A stretch of 39,437 bases of DNA. Source: an uncultured Lachnospiraceae bacterium (GTDB lineage Bacteria > Bacillota > Clostridia > Lachnospirales > Lachnospiraceae). Location of the stretch: positions 1 through 39,437 of the forward strand of contig CACXDC010000042.1 of NCBI GenBank assembly GCA_902766365.1, in the 5' to 3' direction. Both the position numbers and the translations under genes were made by a program. This document shows positions 1 to 8,088 of this stretch, one piece after another. The notes beneath the pieces are model-generated. The model was not told where the DNA came from. It did not search any database and saw nothing but the letters and a program-made list of their open reading frames with translations. Positions within the stretch are counted from its first letter, which is position 1. Every line of letters starts with the position of its first letter.

Positions 1-448
1 CTGTCAGTGTGGTCGCATCTGCAATAGCAAAAGGTACATTAATGATCTTCGCCAGTGTCTGAGCAAGGTAGGTTTTTCCGGAACCGGTAGGTCCCATCAT
101 AATAATGTTGCTCTTCTGTAATTCAACATCATCAGGATCCTTCGGTGCCATGACTCTCTTGTAATGATTGTATACAGAGACTGCCAGCACCTTTTTGGCT
201 TCATCCTGCCCGATCACATATTCATCCAGGAAATTCTTGATCTCTACCGGTTTCAGCAGATTGATCTCCATTTCCCCTTCTTCCTGCAGTTCTGTTTCTT
301 CGTATTCTTCCTCTACGATATCGGAACAGATGGATACACACTCATCACAGATATATACCCCTGCCGGACCTGCGATCATTTTCTTTACCTGACTTTGTGT
401 CTTATTACAAAATGAGCACCTGATATTGTCAGTATTCTTGCCTGCCAT
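1..448 (-). CDS. clpX: ClpX, ATP-binding subunit of ClpXP protease (N-terminal part)
   Basis: The gene starts with ATG at 448 behind an AGGAAGG ribosome binding site and runs off the left edge, leaving 149 codons. The zinc-binding domain has Cys11, Cys14, Cys34 and Cys37 in the CxxC-x19-CxxC pattern of ClpX. The start of the AAA+ module follows, with [12 protein letters not shown] near 75-86 and the Walker A motif GPTGSGKT at 119-126. ClpX is a hexameric cytosolic unfoldase that feeds substrates to ClpP. It is third in the tig-clpP-clpX operon, 55 bp after clpP. Identity is certain; the missing part is the rest of the AAA+ domain. Confidence 0.97.
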   Translation of the reverse strand, partial: MAGKNTDNIRCSFCNKTQSQVKKMIAGPAGVYICDECVSICSDIVEEEYEETELQEEGEMEINLLKPVEIKNFLDEYVIGQDEAKKVLAVSVYNHYKRVMAPKDPDDVELQKSNIIMMGPTGSGKTYLAQTLAKIINVPFAIADATTLT

Positions 449-503
449 TTCTGATTTCCTTCCTCAATTTTCTGTGCCGGCTACGCACGTATTCACAAAG
501 GAA

Positions 504-1094
504 TTACTGTTCTCCACGCTTATACACAACTCTGTCGATCAGTCCGTATTCCTTCGCTTCTTCAGCAGTCATCCAGTTATCTCTTTCTGTATCTGCTGCG
601 ATCACATCATAATCCTTGCCTGTATTGGCTGCCAGGATCTTGTTTAACTTCTCCTTGGTCTGCAGGATATGTCTTGCTGCGATCTCGATCTCTGTTGCCT
701 GACCCTGTGCACCGCCAAGAGGCTGGTGGATCATGATCTCGGCATTGGGAAGAGCAAGTCTCTTTCCCTTGGTTCCGCCGGCAAGGAGGAATGCTCCCAT
801 GCTGGCTGCCATTCCCATACAATAGGTAGAAACATCACATTTCACATACTGCATGGTATCATAAATAGCCATACCGGCGGTTACGCTTCCGCCGGGGCTG
901 TTGATGTAAAACTGAATATCCTTTTCGGGATCCTCCGCCTCAAGAAAAAGCATCTGTGCAACGATCAGACTTGCCGTTACTTCATTGACCTCTTCTCCGA
1001 GGAAAATGATCCTTTCCTTTAACAGTCTTGAATAAATGTCATAAGACCGCTCACCACGGCTTGTCTGTTCAATGACATAAGGCACTAAACTCAT
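504..1094 (-). CDS. clpP: ClpP, proteolytic subunit of Clp protease
   Basis: The 196-residue protein has the normal ClpP length. The serine-protease triad is visible: Ser98 in GMAASMGAF, His123 in IMIHQPLGG and Asp172 in DTERDNWM. The N-terminal sequence [24 protein letters not shown] is the conserved ClpP start. ClpP forms a double heptameric chamber in the cytosol and degrades proteins delivered by ClpX or ClpC. The ATG at 1094 has a GAAAGGAG site eight or nine bases upstream. It lies 39 bp after tig and 55 bp before clpX, so the three genes are probably co-transcribed. Confidence 0.98.
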   Translation of the reverse strand: MSLVPYVIEQTSRGERSYDIYSRLLKERIIFLGEEVNEVTASLIVAQMLFLEAEDPEKDIQFYINSPGGSVTAGMAIYDTMQYVKCDVSTYCMGMAASMGAFLLAGGTKGKRLALPNAEIMIHQPLGGAQGQATEIEIAARHILQTKEKLNKILAANTGKDYDVIAADTERDNWMTAEEAKEYGLIDRVVYKRGEQ

Positions 1095-1133
1095 TCTTTA
1101 TCTTCTCCTTTCAGACGACACCAAAAACCTTAT

Positions 1134-2420
1134 TTATTTCTCCTTAGCGTTGTCTACAACAAACTCTGCTGCCTTCTTTACTGCGATATCTTCTTTGATC
1201 TGCTGTACGCTCTTCTCAGGAAGCAGTTCCTTTACCTTGTCAACTTCCATCTGGTATGCCTCTGCCATGGACTTTAATTCTTCTTCATAGTCTTCTTCTG
1301 TAGCTTCGATCTTCTCTGCTGCAGCTACTGCTTCAAGAACCAGTCTGGACTGGATTCTCTTCTCAGCCTGAGGCTTTACCTGCTCGATCATCTGATCATA
1401 GGAAGCACCTGTGAACTGGAAGTACTGCTCAAGGGTAAGTCCCTGCATCTGGATTCTCTGAGCGAACTCATCGATCATCTGTCTCTGCTGTGTCTCGATC
1501 ATTGCTTCAGGGATTTCCATATCGGAATCCTTGATGATCTCTTCGATAACTGCTGCTTCCTTTGCTTCTCTTGCAGCCTTTGCTTTTCTTTCTTCCAGTC
1601 TGCCCTTTACATCTGCCTTGTATTCAGCAAGTGTATCGAACTCGGAAACTTCGCTTGCGAACTCATCATCCAGTGCGGGAAGCTCCTTCTCCTTGATCTC
1701 CTTGACTGTACATTTGAATACAGCAGCCTTTCCCTTTAAGTCTTCTGCCTGATAATCTTCAGGGAAGGTTACATTTACTTCTGTCTCCTTGCCGATCTCA
1801 GCGCCAACAAGCTGCTCTTCAAATCCGGGGATAAAGGTTCCGGATCCGATGGTAAGAGGATAATTCTCACCCTTGCCGCCCTCGAATGCGGTTCCGTCAA
1901 CAAATCCTTCAAAGTCAAGAGTTACAATATCGCCATCCTTTACAGCTCTGTCTGTAACGTCGATGTTTCTGGCATTGCTTTCTCTTTCCTTGTCGATTTC
2001 CTTATCTACTTCTTCATCTGTTACTTCTGTGTCTGCCTTCTCAACCTTGACACCCTTGTACTTGCCAAGCTTTACTTCCGGCTTTAATGCTACTTCTGCA
2101 GTAAAGATAAAAGGCTTGCCTGCCTCTACCTGTGTTACCTCGATCTTGGGGGAAGATACGATCTCTTCCTCACACTCGTCAACAGCTTTTTCATATGCTT
2201 CAGGGATCAGAGCATTCACTGCATCTTCATAGAATACTTCCTTACCATACATTCTCTCGATCATCTGGCGGGGTACTTTACCCTTTCTGAATCCGGGAAC
2301 GCTGATCTTGCTCTTATTCTTCTGATAAGCTCCCTCAATTGCCTTTTCTAGTTCTTCCGGCGCAACTTCAATGGTAAGCTTCGCCATGTTCTTTTCTAAT
2401 TTTTCTACCTGTACGCTCAT
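1134..2420 (-). CDS. tig: Trigger factor, ribosome-associated chaperone and prolyl isomerase
   Basis: The 428-residue protein has the full trigger-factor architecture. The N-terminal ribosome-binding domain contains the L23-docking signature GFRKGKVP at 43-50. An FKBP-type prolyl isomerase domain spans about 158-242, and a long acidic helical C-terminal arm domain forms the chaperone cradle. It binds nascent chains at the ribosome exit tunnel. AAGGAGGATG precedes the ATG at 2420. It heads the tig-clpP-clpX operon, the usual Bacillota arrangement joining folding to degradation. The extended -10 element at 2507-2515 is the likely promoter. Confidence 0.97.
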   Translation of the reverse strand: MSVQVEKLEKNMAKLTIEVAPEELEKAIEGAYQKNKSKISVPGFRKGKVPRQMIERMYGKEVFYEDAVNALIPEAYEKAVDECEEEIVSSPKIEVTQVEAGKPFIFTAEVALKPEVKLGKYKGVKVEKADTEVTDEEVDKEIDKERESNARNIDVTDRAVKDGDIVTLDFEGFVDGTAFEGGKGENYPLTIGSGTFIPGFEEQLVGAEIGKETEVNVTFPEDYQAEDLKGKAAVFKCTVKEIKEKELPALDDEFASEVSEFDTLAEYKADVKGRLEERKAKAAREAKEAAVIEEIIKDSDMEIPEAMIETQQRQMIDEFAQRIQMQGLTLEQYFQFTGASYDQMIEQVKPQAEKRIQSRLVLEAVAAAEKIEATEEDYEEELKSMAEAYQMEVDKVKELLPEKSVQQIKEDIAVKKAAEFVVDNAKEK

Positions 2421-2506
2421 TCTGGTACATCCTCCTTAAAAAATATATCTGAGTTACTTCTTTTTCATTACTGCATAAATTTTCGCATACTCACAGTCAT
2501 TGTACG

Positions 2507-2515
2507 ATTATATCA
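2507..2515 (-). promoter_or_regulatory. Extended -10 promoter of tig operon
   Basis: Read on the minus strand, the element is TGATATAAT, an extended -10 (TGn plus TATAAT). No good -35 lies 16-18 bp upstream, which is common for extended -10 promoters. Transcription would begin near 2500, giving an untranslated leader of about 80 nt before tig. This is the best promoter candidate in the gap, not a proven one. Confidence 0.55.
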
Positions 2516-2695
2516 CAGGCCAGATGAAAATACCACTTTTTTTTCTGAAGCTGTGCAGAATTCCCTGTTTTTCTGTGAAATACTCATCTGGTCAATTTCT
2601 GTCCTCTTTCGATTGACTGGACTGGTATTTTTTTGTTTTTGAAACCCTTATCCTGCAGATTTTAACTGAAAAACATTTTTATTTTTTCCTCTTGA

Positions 2696-2791
2696 CTTTT
2701 TCAAAAACTGAGAAATCCCCCATTTCCACAAAGTTATCCACAATGACACATGTGTCATTTATGGATAACTTCCCTGTCTTTTTTGAAAAAG
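2696..2791. repeat. Nested inverted repeat with paired DnaA-box-like sites
   Basis: The centre is the perfect 18-bp palindrome AATGACACATGTGTCATT (2742-2759). It is flanked by inverted arms AAGTTATCCA (2731-2740) and TGGATAACTT (2762-2771), and further out by CTTTTTCAAAAA (2696-2707) and TTTTTGAAAAAG (2780-2791). The left inner arm contains TTATCCACA (2734-2742), an exact consensus DnaA box. The right arm carries TTATCCATA on the opposite strand (2760-2768), one mismatch from consensus. It lies just downstream of the helicase stop and lacks a T-run, so it does not look like a simple terminator. Confidence 0.7.
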
Positions 2792-2826
2792 AATGACGTC
2801 ATTTTACGTTTATGTCTTTCATTTTT

Positions 2827-5283
2827 TTATTCAGGCTCCGGTATCCTTTCTGCCTCTTTTTTTCTCCAGAAATCAGATATTTTCTTTTCCACCTGCTGCA
2901 GGGATACCCTTTCATAGGCATTCCACTCTCTTGGGAACATTCTTACATAGGTTCCTGTGAGAAATCTGTCATCCAGAAGTGCCACGATCCCGATATCCTC
3001 CGCTGTCCGGATCACTCTTCCTGCTGCCTGCAGCACCTTGTTCATGCCGGGGTACCGGTAAGCATAGTCAAAACCGTCATCTCCCTGCTTTTCGAAATAG
3101 TTCTTCAGGATCTCCCTCTCACTGCATACCAGAGGCAGACCGGTTCCCACAATGACTGCTCCGATCAGGCTGTCATTCTTCAGATCGATCCCTTCGCTGA
3201 AAATACCACCAAGCACACAGAATCCGATCAGCGTATGCGCCTGCCCGGCTTCCTTCTCCTCTTCAAATCTTGTAAGGAACCCTTCCCTGCTTTCTTCGTT
3301 CATATATTCTTCCTGTTTCAGGCACTCTGCCCCGTCTTCCATGGAAAAATGCTGTTCATACAGGGCAATGACCTGCTCCATAAAAGCATAGGACGGGAAG
3401 AATGCCATATAATTTCCCCTTTTCCCGGATATGATCCTGTGGATATAAGATGCAATTTTATAGTATTCCTCTTCTGACCGTCTTTTATATCTGCTGGTCA
3501 CATCTGAGGCAATGAAAAGGCCACGCTTTTCCGGTTCAAATATGGATCTGGCATATACCTCATAGTCCTTTTCTTCTGCCCCAAGCAGCTTTTTGTAATA
3601 CTGGATCGGCAGAAGTGTTGCAGAAAAAAGGATACTGCTCCTGCCCCTCTGCATACATTCTGCCAGTTTCCTTCCCGGATTGACACAGAACAGGCGGATC
3701 CGGAAATTTCCCTCCTCATCCAGCTTCGTATAGATCTCATAATGTTCATCCAGATCCTCGTGGATCATAAGGAAATGCGACGCTCCAAAATAAAATTCCG
3801 TAAGCTCTGCTTTCACAGGGCTTTCTTCATGATCATCCAGATAATCATCGATCGCTGTGGACAGACTGTTCAGTGCCCTGACAAATGCTGCTATGCTGCT
3901 CTCATCCTCATATCTGTAACCGACACAGTTTCGCTTCAGTGCCAGCAGCTCTTTATTACACCGCTCAAGCTGATGGCAGATCCTTGTACTGTACTCCTTA
4001 CAGAGCCTTTTCATGGCAAGGAAATCCTCCTTGATGAGGGTCGCTGAATACATCTCCCTGCCCCGCTCTACCAGATTGTGGGCCTCATCCACCAGGAAAA
4101 TATAATTCTCCTGTACCCCTTCTGCAAAGAAACGCTTCAGGTACACGTGGGGATCAAACAGGTAATTATAATCTCCGATCACCACATCAGCAAAGAGACT
4201 CATATCCAGACAGAATTCAAAGGGACAGACCTGATGCTTCCTGGCATAGTTTTCAATTTCCTCCCTGCTGTAATTGTCCGTATGGGTCAACATATCATAC
4301 AGGGCCTCATTCACTCTGTCAAAATGTCCTTTGGCATATGGACAAAAGTCCGGATTACACTGGCTTTCCTCCATAAAACAGATCTTGTCCCGCGCGGTCA
4401 ATACTACAGATTTCAGCTTCAGTCCTTTTTCTCTCATAAGGACAATGGTATTCTCTGCCACTGTCCTTGTAATTGTCTTCGCTGTCAGGTAGAAAATCTT
4501 ATCTCCCATTCCTTCTCCCATGGCTTTCACTGCCGGAAACAGTGTAGAGATCGTCTTTCCCACACCAGTCGGTGCTTCTACAAACAGTTTTCTCTTATGA
4601 TAAATAGTTCTATAGACATAAGTGACAAGATCCTTCTGTCCCTCCCTGTAGGGAAAAGGGAATTTCAGCTCCTTAATCGATGCTGTCCGGGTCTTCTCCC
4701 ACTGGAACTGAAAGTCAGCCCATTTCTTATATTCCTGTATCAGATCCAGGAACCAGTTTTGCAGTTCTCTGACATCATATTCAAAATGAAAATATTTCAG
4801 TTCCTCCGTTTCCATATTACAATACGTCATCCGTACCCGGATCCGACGCAGTCTATTCTGTATTCCATAGATAGCTGCATAACATTTTGCCTGTGCAAGA
4901 TGCACCGGCACGGCTTCCCTGATCTTATGTATCTCCCTGTAGGTTCCCTTGATTTCATCGACCGTAACAGTCACAAGATCCGTATAAGCCGGCTTTATTT
5001 CCACCGTAGACAGCTCCGGTACTGCACTGACCTCACCTGTTTCTTCTATTATAATGCCATCAGCTCTGCCTTCCACAACTATGCTGTATTCTTCCATGTC
5101 AGCTGTATAGCGCAGAGCAACCTCCGCATGATAGGAAGAACCCATCCGCCGCTGTATCATACGGTGGATCCGTCCACCCTCCTGCATGGCATTATCTCTG
5201 GCACGCCCTTTTCGATTGTCAATATCTCCGCTCCGCAGAATAAATTCCACCAGATTTCTGACGGAAACATGCACCTCTGTCAT
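2827..5283 (-). CDS. DinG/XPD-family DNA helicase with N-terminal PD-(D/E)XK nuclease-like domain
   Basis: The 818-residue protein is an SF2 helicase of the Rad3/XPD/DinG group. The N-terminal 190 residues carry RecB/Cas4-like nuclease motifs: His40, Asp75 in GRADG, Glu95-x-Lys97 in VEIK, and Gln131 with Tyr135. The helicase part has Walker A APTGVGKT (237-244), a DEAH box (399-402) and the motif VI sequence QAAGRVIR near the C-terminus. Cys302, Cys309, Cys314 and Cys353 or Cys358 fit the XPD iron-sulfur cluster. It probably unwinds 5'-3' and may cleave DNA during repair. The ATG at 5283 has AGGAG eight bases upstream. The physiological substrate is unknown. Confidence 0.88.
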   Translation of the reverse strand: MTEVHVSVRNLVEFILRSGDIDNRKGRARDNAMQEGGRIHRMIQRRMGSSYHAEVALRYTADMEEYSIVVEGRADGIIIEETGEVSAVPELSTVEIKPAYTDLVTVTVDEIKGTYREIHKIREAVPVHLAQAKCYAAIYGIQNRLRRIRVRMTYCNMETEELKYFHFEYDVRELQNWFLDLIQEYKKWADFQFQWEKTRTASIKELKFPFPYREGQKDLVTYVYRTIYHKRKLFVEAPTGVGKTISTLFPAVKAMGEGMGDKIFYLTAKTITRTVAENTIVLMREKGLKLKSVVLTARDKICFMEESQCNPDFCPYAKGHFDRVNEALYDMLTHTDNYSREEIENYARKHQVCPFEFCLDMSLFADVVIGDYNYLFDPHVYLKRFFAEGVQENYIFLVDEAHNLVERGREMYSATLIKEDFLAMKRLCKEYSTRICHQLERCNKELLALKRNCVGYRYEDESSIAAFVRALNSLSTAIDDYLDDHEESPVKAELTEFYFGASHFLMIHEDLDEHYEIYTKLDEEGNFRIRLFCVNPGRKLAECMQRGRSSILFSATLLPIQYYKKLLGAEEKDYEVYARSIFEPEKRGLFIASDVTSRYKRRSEEEYYKIASYIHRIISGKRGNYMAFFPSYAFMEQVIALYEQHFSMEDGAECLKQEEYMNEESREGFLTRFEEEKEAGQAHTLIGFCVLGGIFSEGIDLKNDSLIGAVIVGTGLPLVCSEREILKNYFEKQGDDGFDYAYRYPGMNKVLQAAGRVIRTAEDIGIVALLDDRFLTGTYVRMFPREWNAYERVSLQQVEKKISDFWRKKEAERIPEPE

Positions 5284-5321
5284 TCCTTATGCTCCTGCTT
5301 CTGTTTGCTGCATTCCTGACT

Positions 5322-5369
5322 ATAAAAATAACTCCCTATAAAGATAGTACGCTATCCTTCATAGGGAGT
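5322..5369 (-). terminator. Terminator-like hairpin after the HPr-like gene
   Basis: Arms at 5331-5347 and 5352-5369 form a stem of about 17 pairs (one wobble, one bulge) closed by a four-base loop. On the minus strand it is followed by TATTTTTAT. It sits about 40 bp after the HPr-like stop at 5408 and upstream of the helicase ATG at 5283, so it should insulate the two genes. Confidence 0.7.
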
Positions 5370-5372
5370 CAA
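5344..5372 (-). promoter_or_regulatory. Candidate helicase promoter inside the terminator hairpin
   Basis: TTGACT (5372-5367) and TACTAT (5349-5344) are separated by exactly 17 bp on the minus strand. Transcription would begin near 5337, about 54 nt before the helicase ATG. Both boxes lie within the hairpin that ends the upstream transcript. Confidence 0.5.
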
Positions 5373-5407
5373 TCAGACTGCTATTGTCTACCTGTCTGTA
5401 AATCCAC

Positions 5408-5635
5408 TCAACAGGCAAGTGCAAAATGATTCAAATAATCTTCAAATTCCTGATCATAGCCATTGTAGGAAACGGTAAGGATCTGATTCAGATCCAGTCC
5501 GAGTACACCTACGATCGACTTTGCGTCAACTACAAATCTGTTATAGGATATATCAATATCAAAATCACATCTGGTAGCTGCTGCAACAAAATCCTTTACT
5601 TCATCCACTCTCAATCTGATTTTATGAGTTCTCAT
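5408..5635 (-). CDS. HPr-like protein lacking the catalytic histidine
   Basis: The 75-residue product aligns by eye with the HPr fold of the sugar phosphotransferase system. Residues 16-47 (FVAAATRCDFDIDI, then VDAKSIVGVLGL) match the helix 1, strand 2 and Ser46-loop region. Ser40 corresponds to the HprK-regulated Ser46. The segment that should read GLHARPA with phospho-His15 is replaced by VDEVKDF, so it cannot accept phosphate from enzyme I by the normal route. It stands alone with its own promoter and a following terminator. It may be a regulatory HPr homologue, but its function is unknown. An AAAGGTG site precedes the ATG. Confidence 0.7.
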   Translation of the reverse strand: MRTHKIRLRVDEVKDFVAAATRCDFDIDISYNRFVVDAKSIVGVLGLDLNQILTVSYNGYDQEFEDYLNHFALAC

Positions 5636-5714
5636 AGTATCACCTTTCTCTTTCTATGGATCAATCCATAAACAACAAAGTAACAAAGAAAACGTTTTTC
5701 CTTCATTTTGACAA

Positions 5715-5743
5715 ATATTATCATCCGGATAAGCTTTTGTAAA
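5715..5743 (-). promoter_or_regulatory. Promoter of the HPr-like gene
   Basis: On the minus strand TTTACA (5743-5738) and TAATAT (5720-5715) are separated by 17 bp. Transcription would start near 5708, giving a leader of about 70 nt. Confidence 0.6.
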
Positions 5744-5779
5744 GTATTTTTTTTAGTACATAAGGCTAAATTTAAAGTC

Positions 5780-6574
5780 CTACTTATTTACAGTATTCCC
5801 TGTATTTCCTCTGTTAAACTCTGTCATATATTTCCGATAGCGGACAGGCAGCATTCCCCGCTGTAATTCTGAATTGGTCCTTTCCTTTATAGCTATGGTA
5901 TGAAAGAACTCTGTGAACAGTTCACTGTATTTCTCTTCTCCCTCCGAAAAGGTATCAGGCAGTTTCCATTCTTCCTGTCCGGATACCATCACATATTCCC
6001 TTTCTGCCGGATGTACCGCAAACAGATTTCTTCCAATATCATGGATCACAAAATTTTCCAATGGAAACCGGTCTGTAAAATGAGGCATCAGAAAAGTCAG
6101 AATATGGTTCTTCGGACTGATCTGTGCGTACAAAACACCGTCTGTAAGCTCCCGGAAACGAATAAATTCTATATGGGAATGAGTTTCATTTCCTACTGTC
6201 CGATCAAGCTCAAATACACGCCTGATATAAGGATCCTTCAGATCCTCCAGTATTTTTCCTCCTGTTTTCCTATGAAGAGCCATCACTATGGTACGAAAGA
6301 CCGCTTCTGCCTTATCAGCTTCATAGGAAGCAAGTGTCCTGCAAATCCTGTAATATCCTTCCTCTCCCAGTTCCCGCTTTAATGTTCGTCCTACCTTTTC
6401 TGCATGCTCCCTGCTGCTCTCACACCTCTTATATACAGCAAACAGCCGGTAATTCTCTTCCTCCCCTGCGATCAGATGTACTCTTTCCAGTGGACATTTC
6501 TGGAGATAGGCCTGATAAACTCCGGAGAAGATCCCTTCCAGGGAATCTTCACAGATCAGATAATACTCTTCCAC
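5780..6574 (-). CDS. Probable DNA metabolism/repair protein, TIGR03915 type (DUF4130)
   Basis: The 264-residue protein matches the family always found next to the TIGR03916 radical-SAM protein. Its central region (FELDRTVGNETHSHIEFIRF) and the later PLENFVIHDIGRNLFAVH are characteristic of the DUF4130 domain, which is also found fused to uracil-DNA-glycosylase-like domains elsewhere. The start is GTG at 6574 behind GGAGGAATCACA and overlaps the radical-SAM gene by 19 bp, implying translational coupling. The biochemical activity is unknown; a role in removing or modifying damaged DNA bases is inferred from partner and family. The two SOS boxes upstream would place it under LexA. Confidence 0.85.
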   Translation of the reverse strand: MEEYYLICEDSLEGIFSGVYQAYLQKCPLERVHLIAGEEENYRLFAVYKRCESSREHAEKVGRTLKRELGEEGYYRICRTLASYEADKAEAVFRTIVMALHRKTGGKILEDLKDPYIRRVFELDRTVGNETHSHIEFIRFRELTDGVLYAQISPKNHILTFLMPHFTDRFPLENFVIHDIGRNLFAVHPAEREYVMVSGQEEWKLPDTFSEGEEKYSELFTEFFHTIAIKERTNSELQRGMLPVRYRKYMTEFNRGNTGNTVNK

Positions 6575-7974
6575 TGTGATTCCTCCTCTCCCATGTGATA
6601 ATCGTCAAACAGAGAAAGCTGCTTATAGGTCAGCCCGTCAGGAGACGGTCTTCTCCCCTGCTCATTGGAGATCAGATTTCTGGTAATATAATCCTCATTC
6701 ATCCTGATCGGGTACATGGTCTTTCCATTGCAGGTAATAAAAAACAGTGCCCGCTTCAGCACAACCCCTATCTTCTTCAGATGCTCAAAGTTAAGATTTC
6801 CGCTTCTCCTGGCCTTCACAATCCGCTGTGCACTCTTCACTCCGATCCCTGGAACCCGCAGGATCGTCTGATAGTCTGCCCGATTGATCTCCACCGGGAA
6901 ATACTCCAGATGCCGCAGTGCCCAGTCTGCCTTAGGATCGATCAGCACATTGAAATTTGGCTTCTGCTCACTTAACAGTTCCCCAGCCTCAAAGCCATAA
7001 AACCGGAGCAGCCAGTCCGCCTGGTATAAACGGTGCTCACGCAGGAGCGGCGGTCCTCCCGGCAGTGATGGCAGATCCTTATCTTCATTCACATTGACAA
7101 AGGCGGAATAATATACTCTTTTCAGATCAAACCTCTGATACAGCTTCTCTGCCACCATCAGAAGCTGATAATCACTCTCCGGTGTGGCTCCTATGATCAT
7201 CTGTGTGGACTGTCCTGCCGGTACGAAGCTCTTTGCATGGCGGTACACCATAAGCTCTTCCTTATTCTGTGTGATTCCCTGCTGGATCTGCCGCATGGGT
7301 GTCAGAATATTCTTCCTGTGCTTATTGGGAGCCAGCCTTGAAAGTCCTTCTGCAGTAGGCAGCTCCAGATTCACACTCATCCTGTCAGCCAGAAGCCCCA
7401 TCTGCTCCACAATTTGTGCATCAGCACCGGGAATTGCTTTCACATGGATATAACCCTGAAAGTAATATCTGGTGCGCAGCAGATATACTGTCCTGTAAAG
7501 CTGCTCCATCGTATAGGTAGGATTGTTGATAATACCAGAGCTTAAGAACAACCCCTCTATATAATTCCTTCGGTAGAACTGGATCGTCAGATTGCAGACC
7601 TCCTCCGGTGTAAAGCAGGCTCTCCTGACATCATTGGATTTCCGGTTCATACAGTATTTGCAGTCAAAAATGCATTCATTCGTAAACAGGATCTTCAGAA
7701 GCGAGATACACCTTCCGTCTGCCCCAAAGCTGTGGCAGATCCCGGCTCTGGAAGAATTCCCGATCCCCCTGCCGTCTCCCCTTCTCTCTACACCACTGGA
7801 GGAGCAGGAAACATCATACTTGGCCGCATCTGCAAGAATGTTCAGCTTCTCACTGATACTCATATTCTCCTGTTCCTTCATAATACAGGGTACTTTTTCA
7901 TGTGTCATGATCTCTATATCACAACCTGCTGTCCTGGTACCACCCACTGCGATCTCTGCCGGAAGCTGCTTCAT
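6556..7974 (-). CDS. Putative DNA modification/repair radical SAM protein, TIGR03916 type
   Basis: With a start at 7974 the protein has 472 residues. The radical-SAM iron-sulfur motif CX3CX2C is Cys101, Cys105 and Cys108 (NECIFDCKYC). A helix-hairpin-helix DNA-binding motif (VPGIGVKSAQRIVKAR) lies in the C-terminal third. The open frame reaches back to 8031, but that would place the start across an SOS box and the predicted transcription start. The ATG at 7974 has AGGAG ten bases upstream. Starts further in, for example at MSISEKLNI about 37 codons later, are possible because family members usually begin there. The gene precedes and overlaps its TIGR03915 partner. The reaction is not known. 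Confidence 0.88.
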   Translation of the reverse strand: MKQLPAEIAVGGTRTAGCDIEIMTHEKVPCIMKEQENMSISEKLNILADAAKYDVSCSSSGVERRGDGRGIGNSSRAGICHSFGADGRCISLLKILFTNECIFDCKYCMNRKSNDVRRACFTPEEVCNLTIQFYRRNYIEGLFLSSGIINNPTYTMEQLYRTVYLLRTRYYFQGYIHVKAIPGADAQIVEQMGLLADRMSVNLELPTAEGLSRLAPNKHRKNILTPMRQIQQGITQNKEELMVYRHAKSFVPAGQSTQMIIGATPESDYQLLMVAEKLYQRFDLKRVYYSAFVNVNEDKDLPSLPGGPPLLREHRLYQADWLLRFYGFEAGELLSEQKPNFNVLIDPKADWALRHLEYFPVEINRADYQTILRVPGIGVKSAQRIVKARRSGNLNFEHLKKIGVVLKRALFFITCNGKTMYPIRMNEDYITRNLISNEQGRRPSPDGLTYKQLSLFDDYHMGEEESQWKSII

Positions 7975-8002
7975 ATTACTTTGGCTCCTAAAAAAAGAAT
8001 CA

Positions 8003-8014
8003 GAACATTTGTTC
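8003..8014. promoter_or_regulatory. SOS box (LexA operator), promoter-proximal
   Basis: GAACATTTGTTC matches the Gram-positive LexA operator core GAAC-N4-GTTC. It lies within a longer inverted repeat with 11-bp arms (7997-8007 and 8010-8020). The predicted start of transcription falls at its edge, a classical repression position. Confidence 0.8.
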
Positions 8015-8021
8015 TGATTCC

Positions 8022-8050
8022 ATTCTATCACAGCATATGGTTTTTTACAA
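8022..8050 (-). promoter_or_regulatory. Promoter of the radical-SAM repair operon
   Basis: On the minus strand TTGTAA (8050-8045) and TAGAAT (8027-8022) are separated by 17 bp. Transcription would begin near 8015. The promoter is bracketed by two identical SOS boxes, one upstream of the -35 and one at the start site. Confidence 0.6.
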
Positions 8051-8060
8051 GCAATTACAT

Positions 8061-8072
8061 GAACATTTGTTC
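8061..8072. promoter_or_regulatory. SOS box (LexA operator), promoter-distal
   Basis: This is a second exact copy of GAACATTTGTTC, 58 bp from the first and just upstream of the -35 element. Two identical 12-mers of this form flanking one promoter are very unlikely by chance. Confidence 0.8.
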
Positions 8073-8088
8073 TATTTTCTTTGCAGAC

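Larger units (their letters stand above)
2421..2826. other. Non-coding gap between tig and the helicase gene
   Basis: I see no credible coding sequence in this 406-bp stretch. It holds the tig promoter at its left end, AT-rich sequence in the middle, and at the right end a nested inverted repeat with DnaA-box-like sites (2696-2791) followed by the 12-bp palindrome AATGACGTCATT at 2792-2803. Confidence 0.7.

Noticed and set aside
2734..2768. Possible origin of replication
   Set aside because: Only two DnaA-like boxes, one imperfect, and none of dnaA, dnaN, rpmH or parAB nearby. The AT-rich surroundings alone are not enough.
2792..2803. AATGACGTCATT as a cyclic-AMP-type response element
   Set aside because: The TGACGTCA core is a eukaryotic CRE; in a Bacillota genome the likeness is coincidental. 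It is kept only as a palindrome.
4078..5319. 413-codon open frame on the plus strand
   Set aside because: It is the antisense shadow of the helicase gene: no ribosome binding site, no recognisable domain and cysteine/histidine-rich composition typical of reversed coding sequence.
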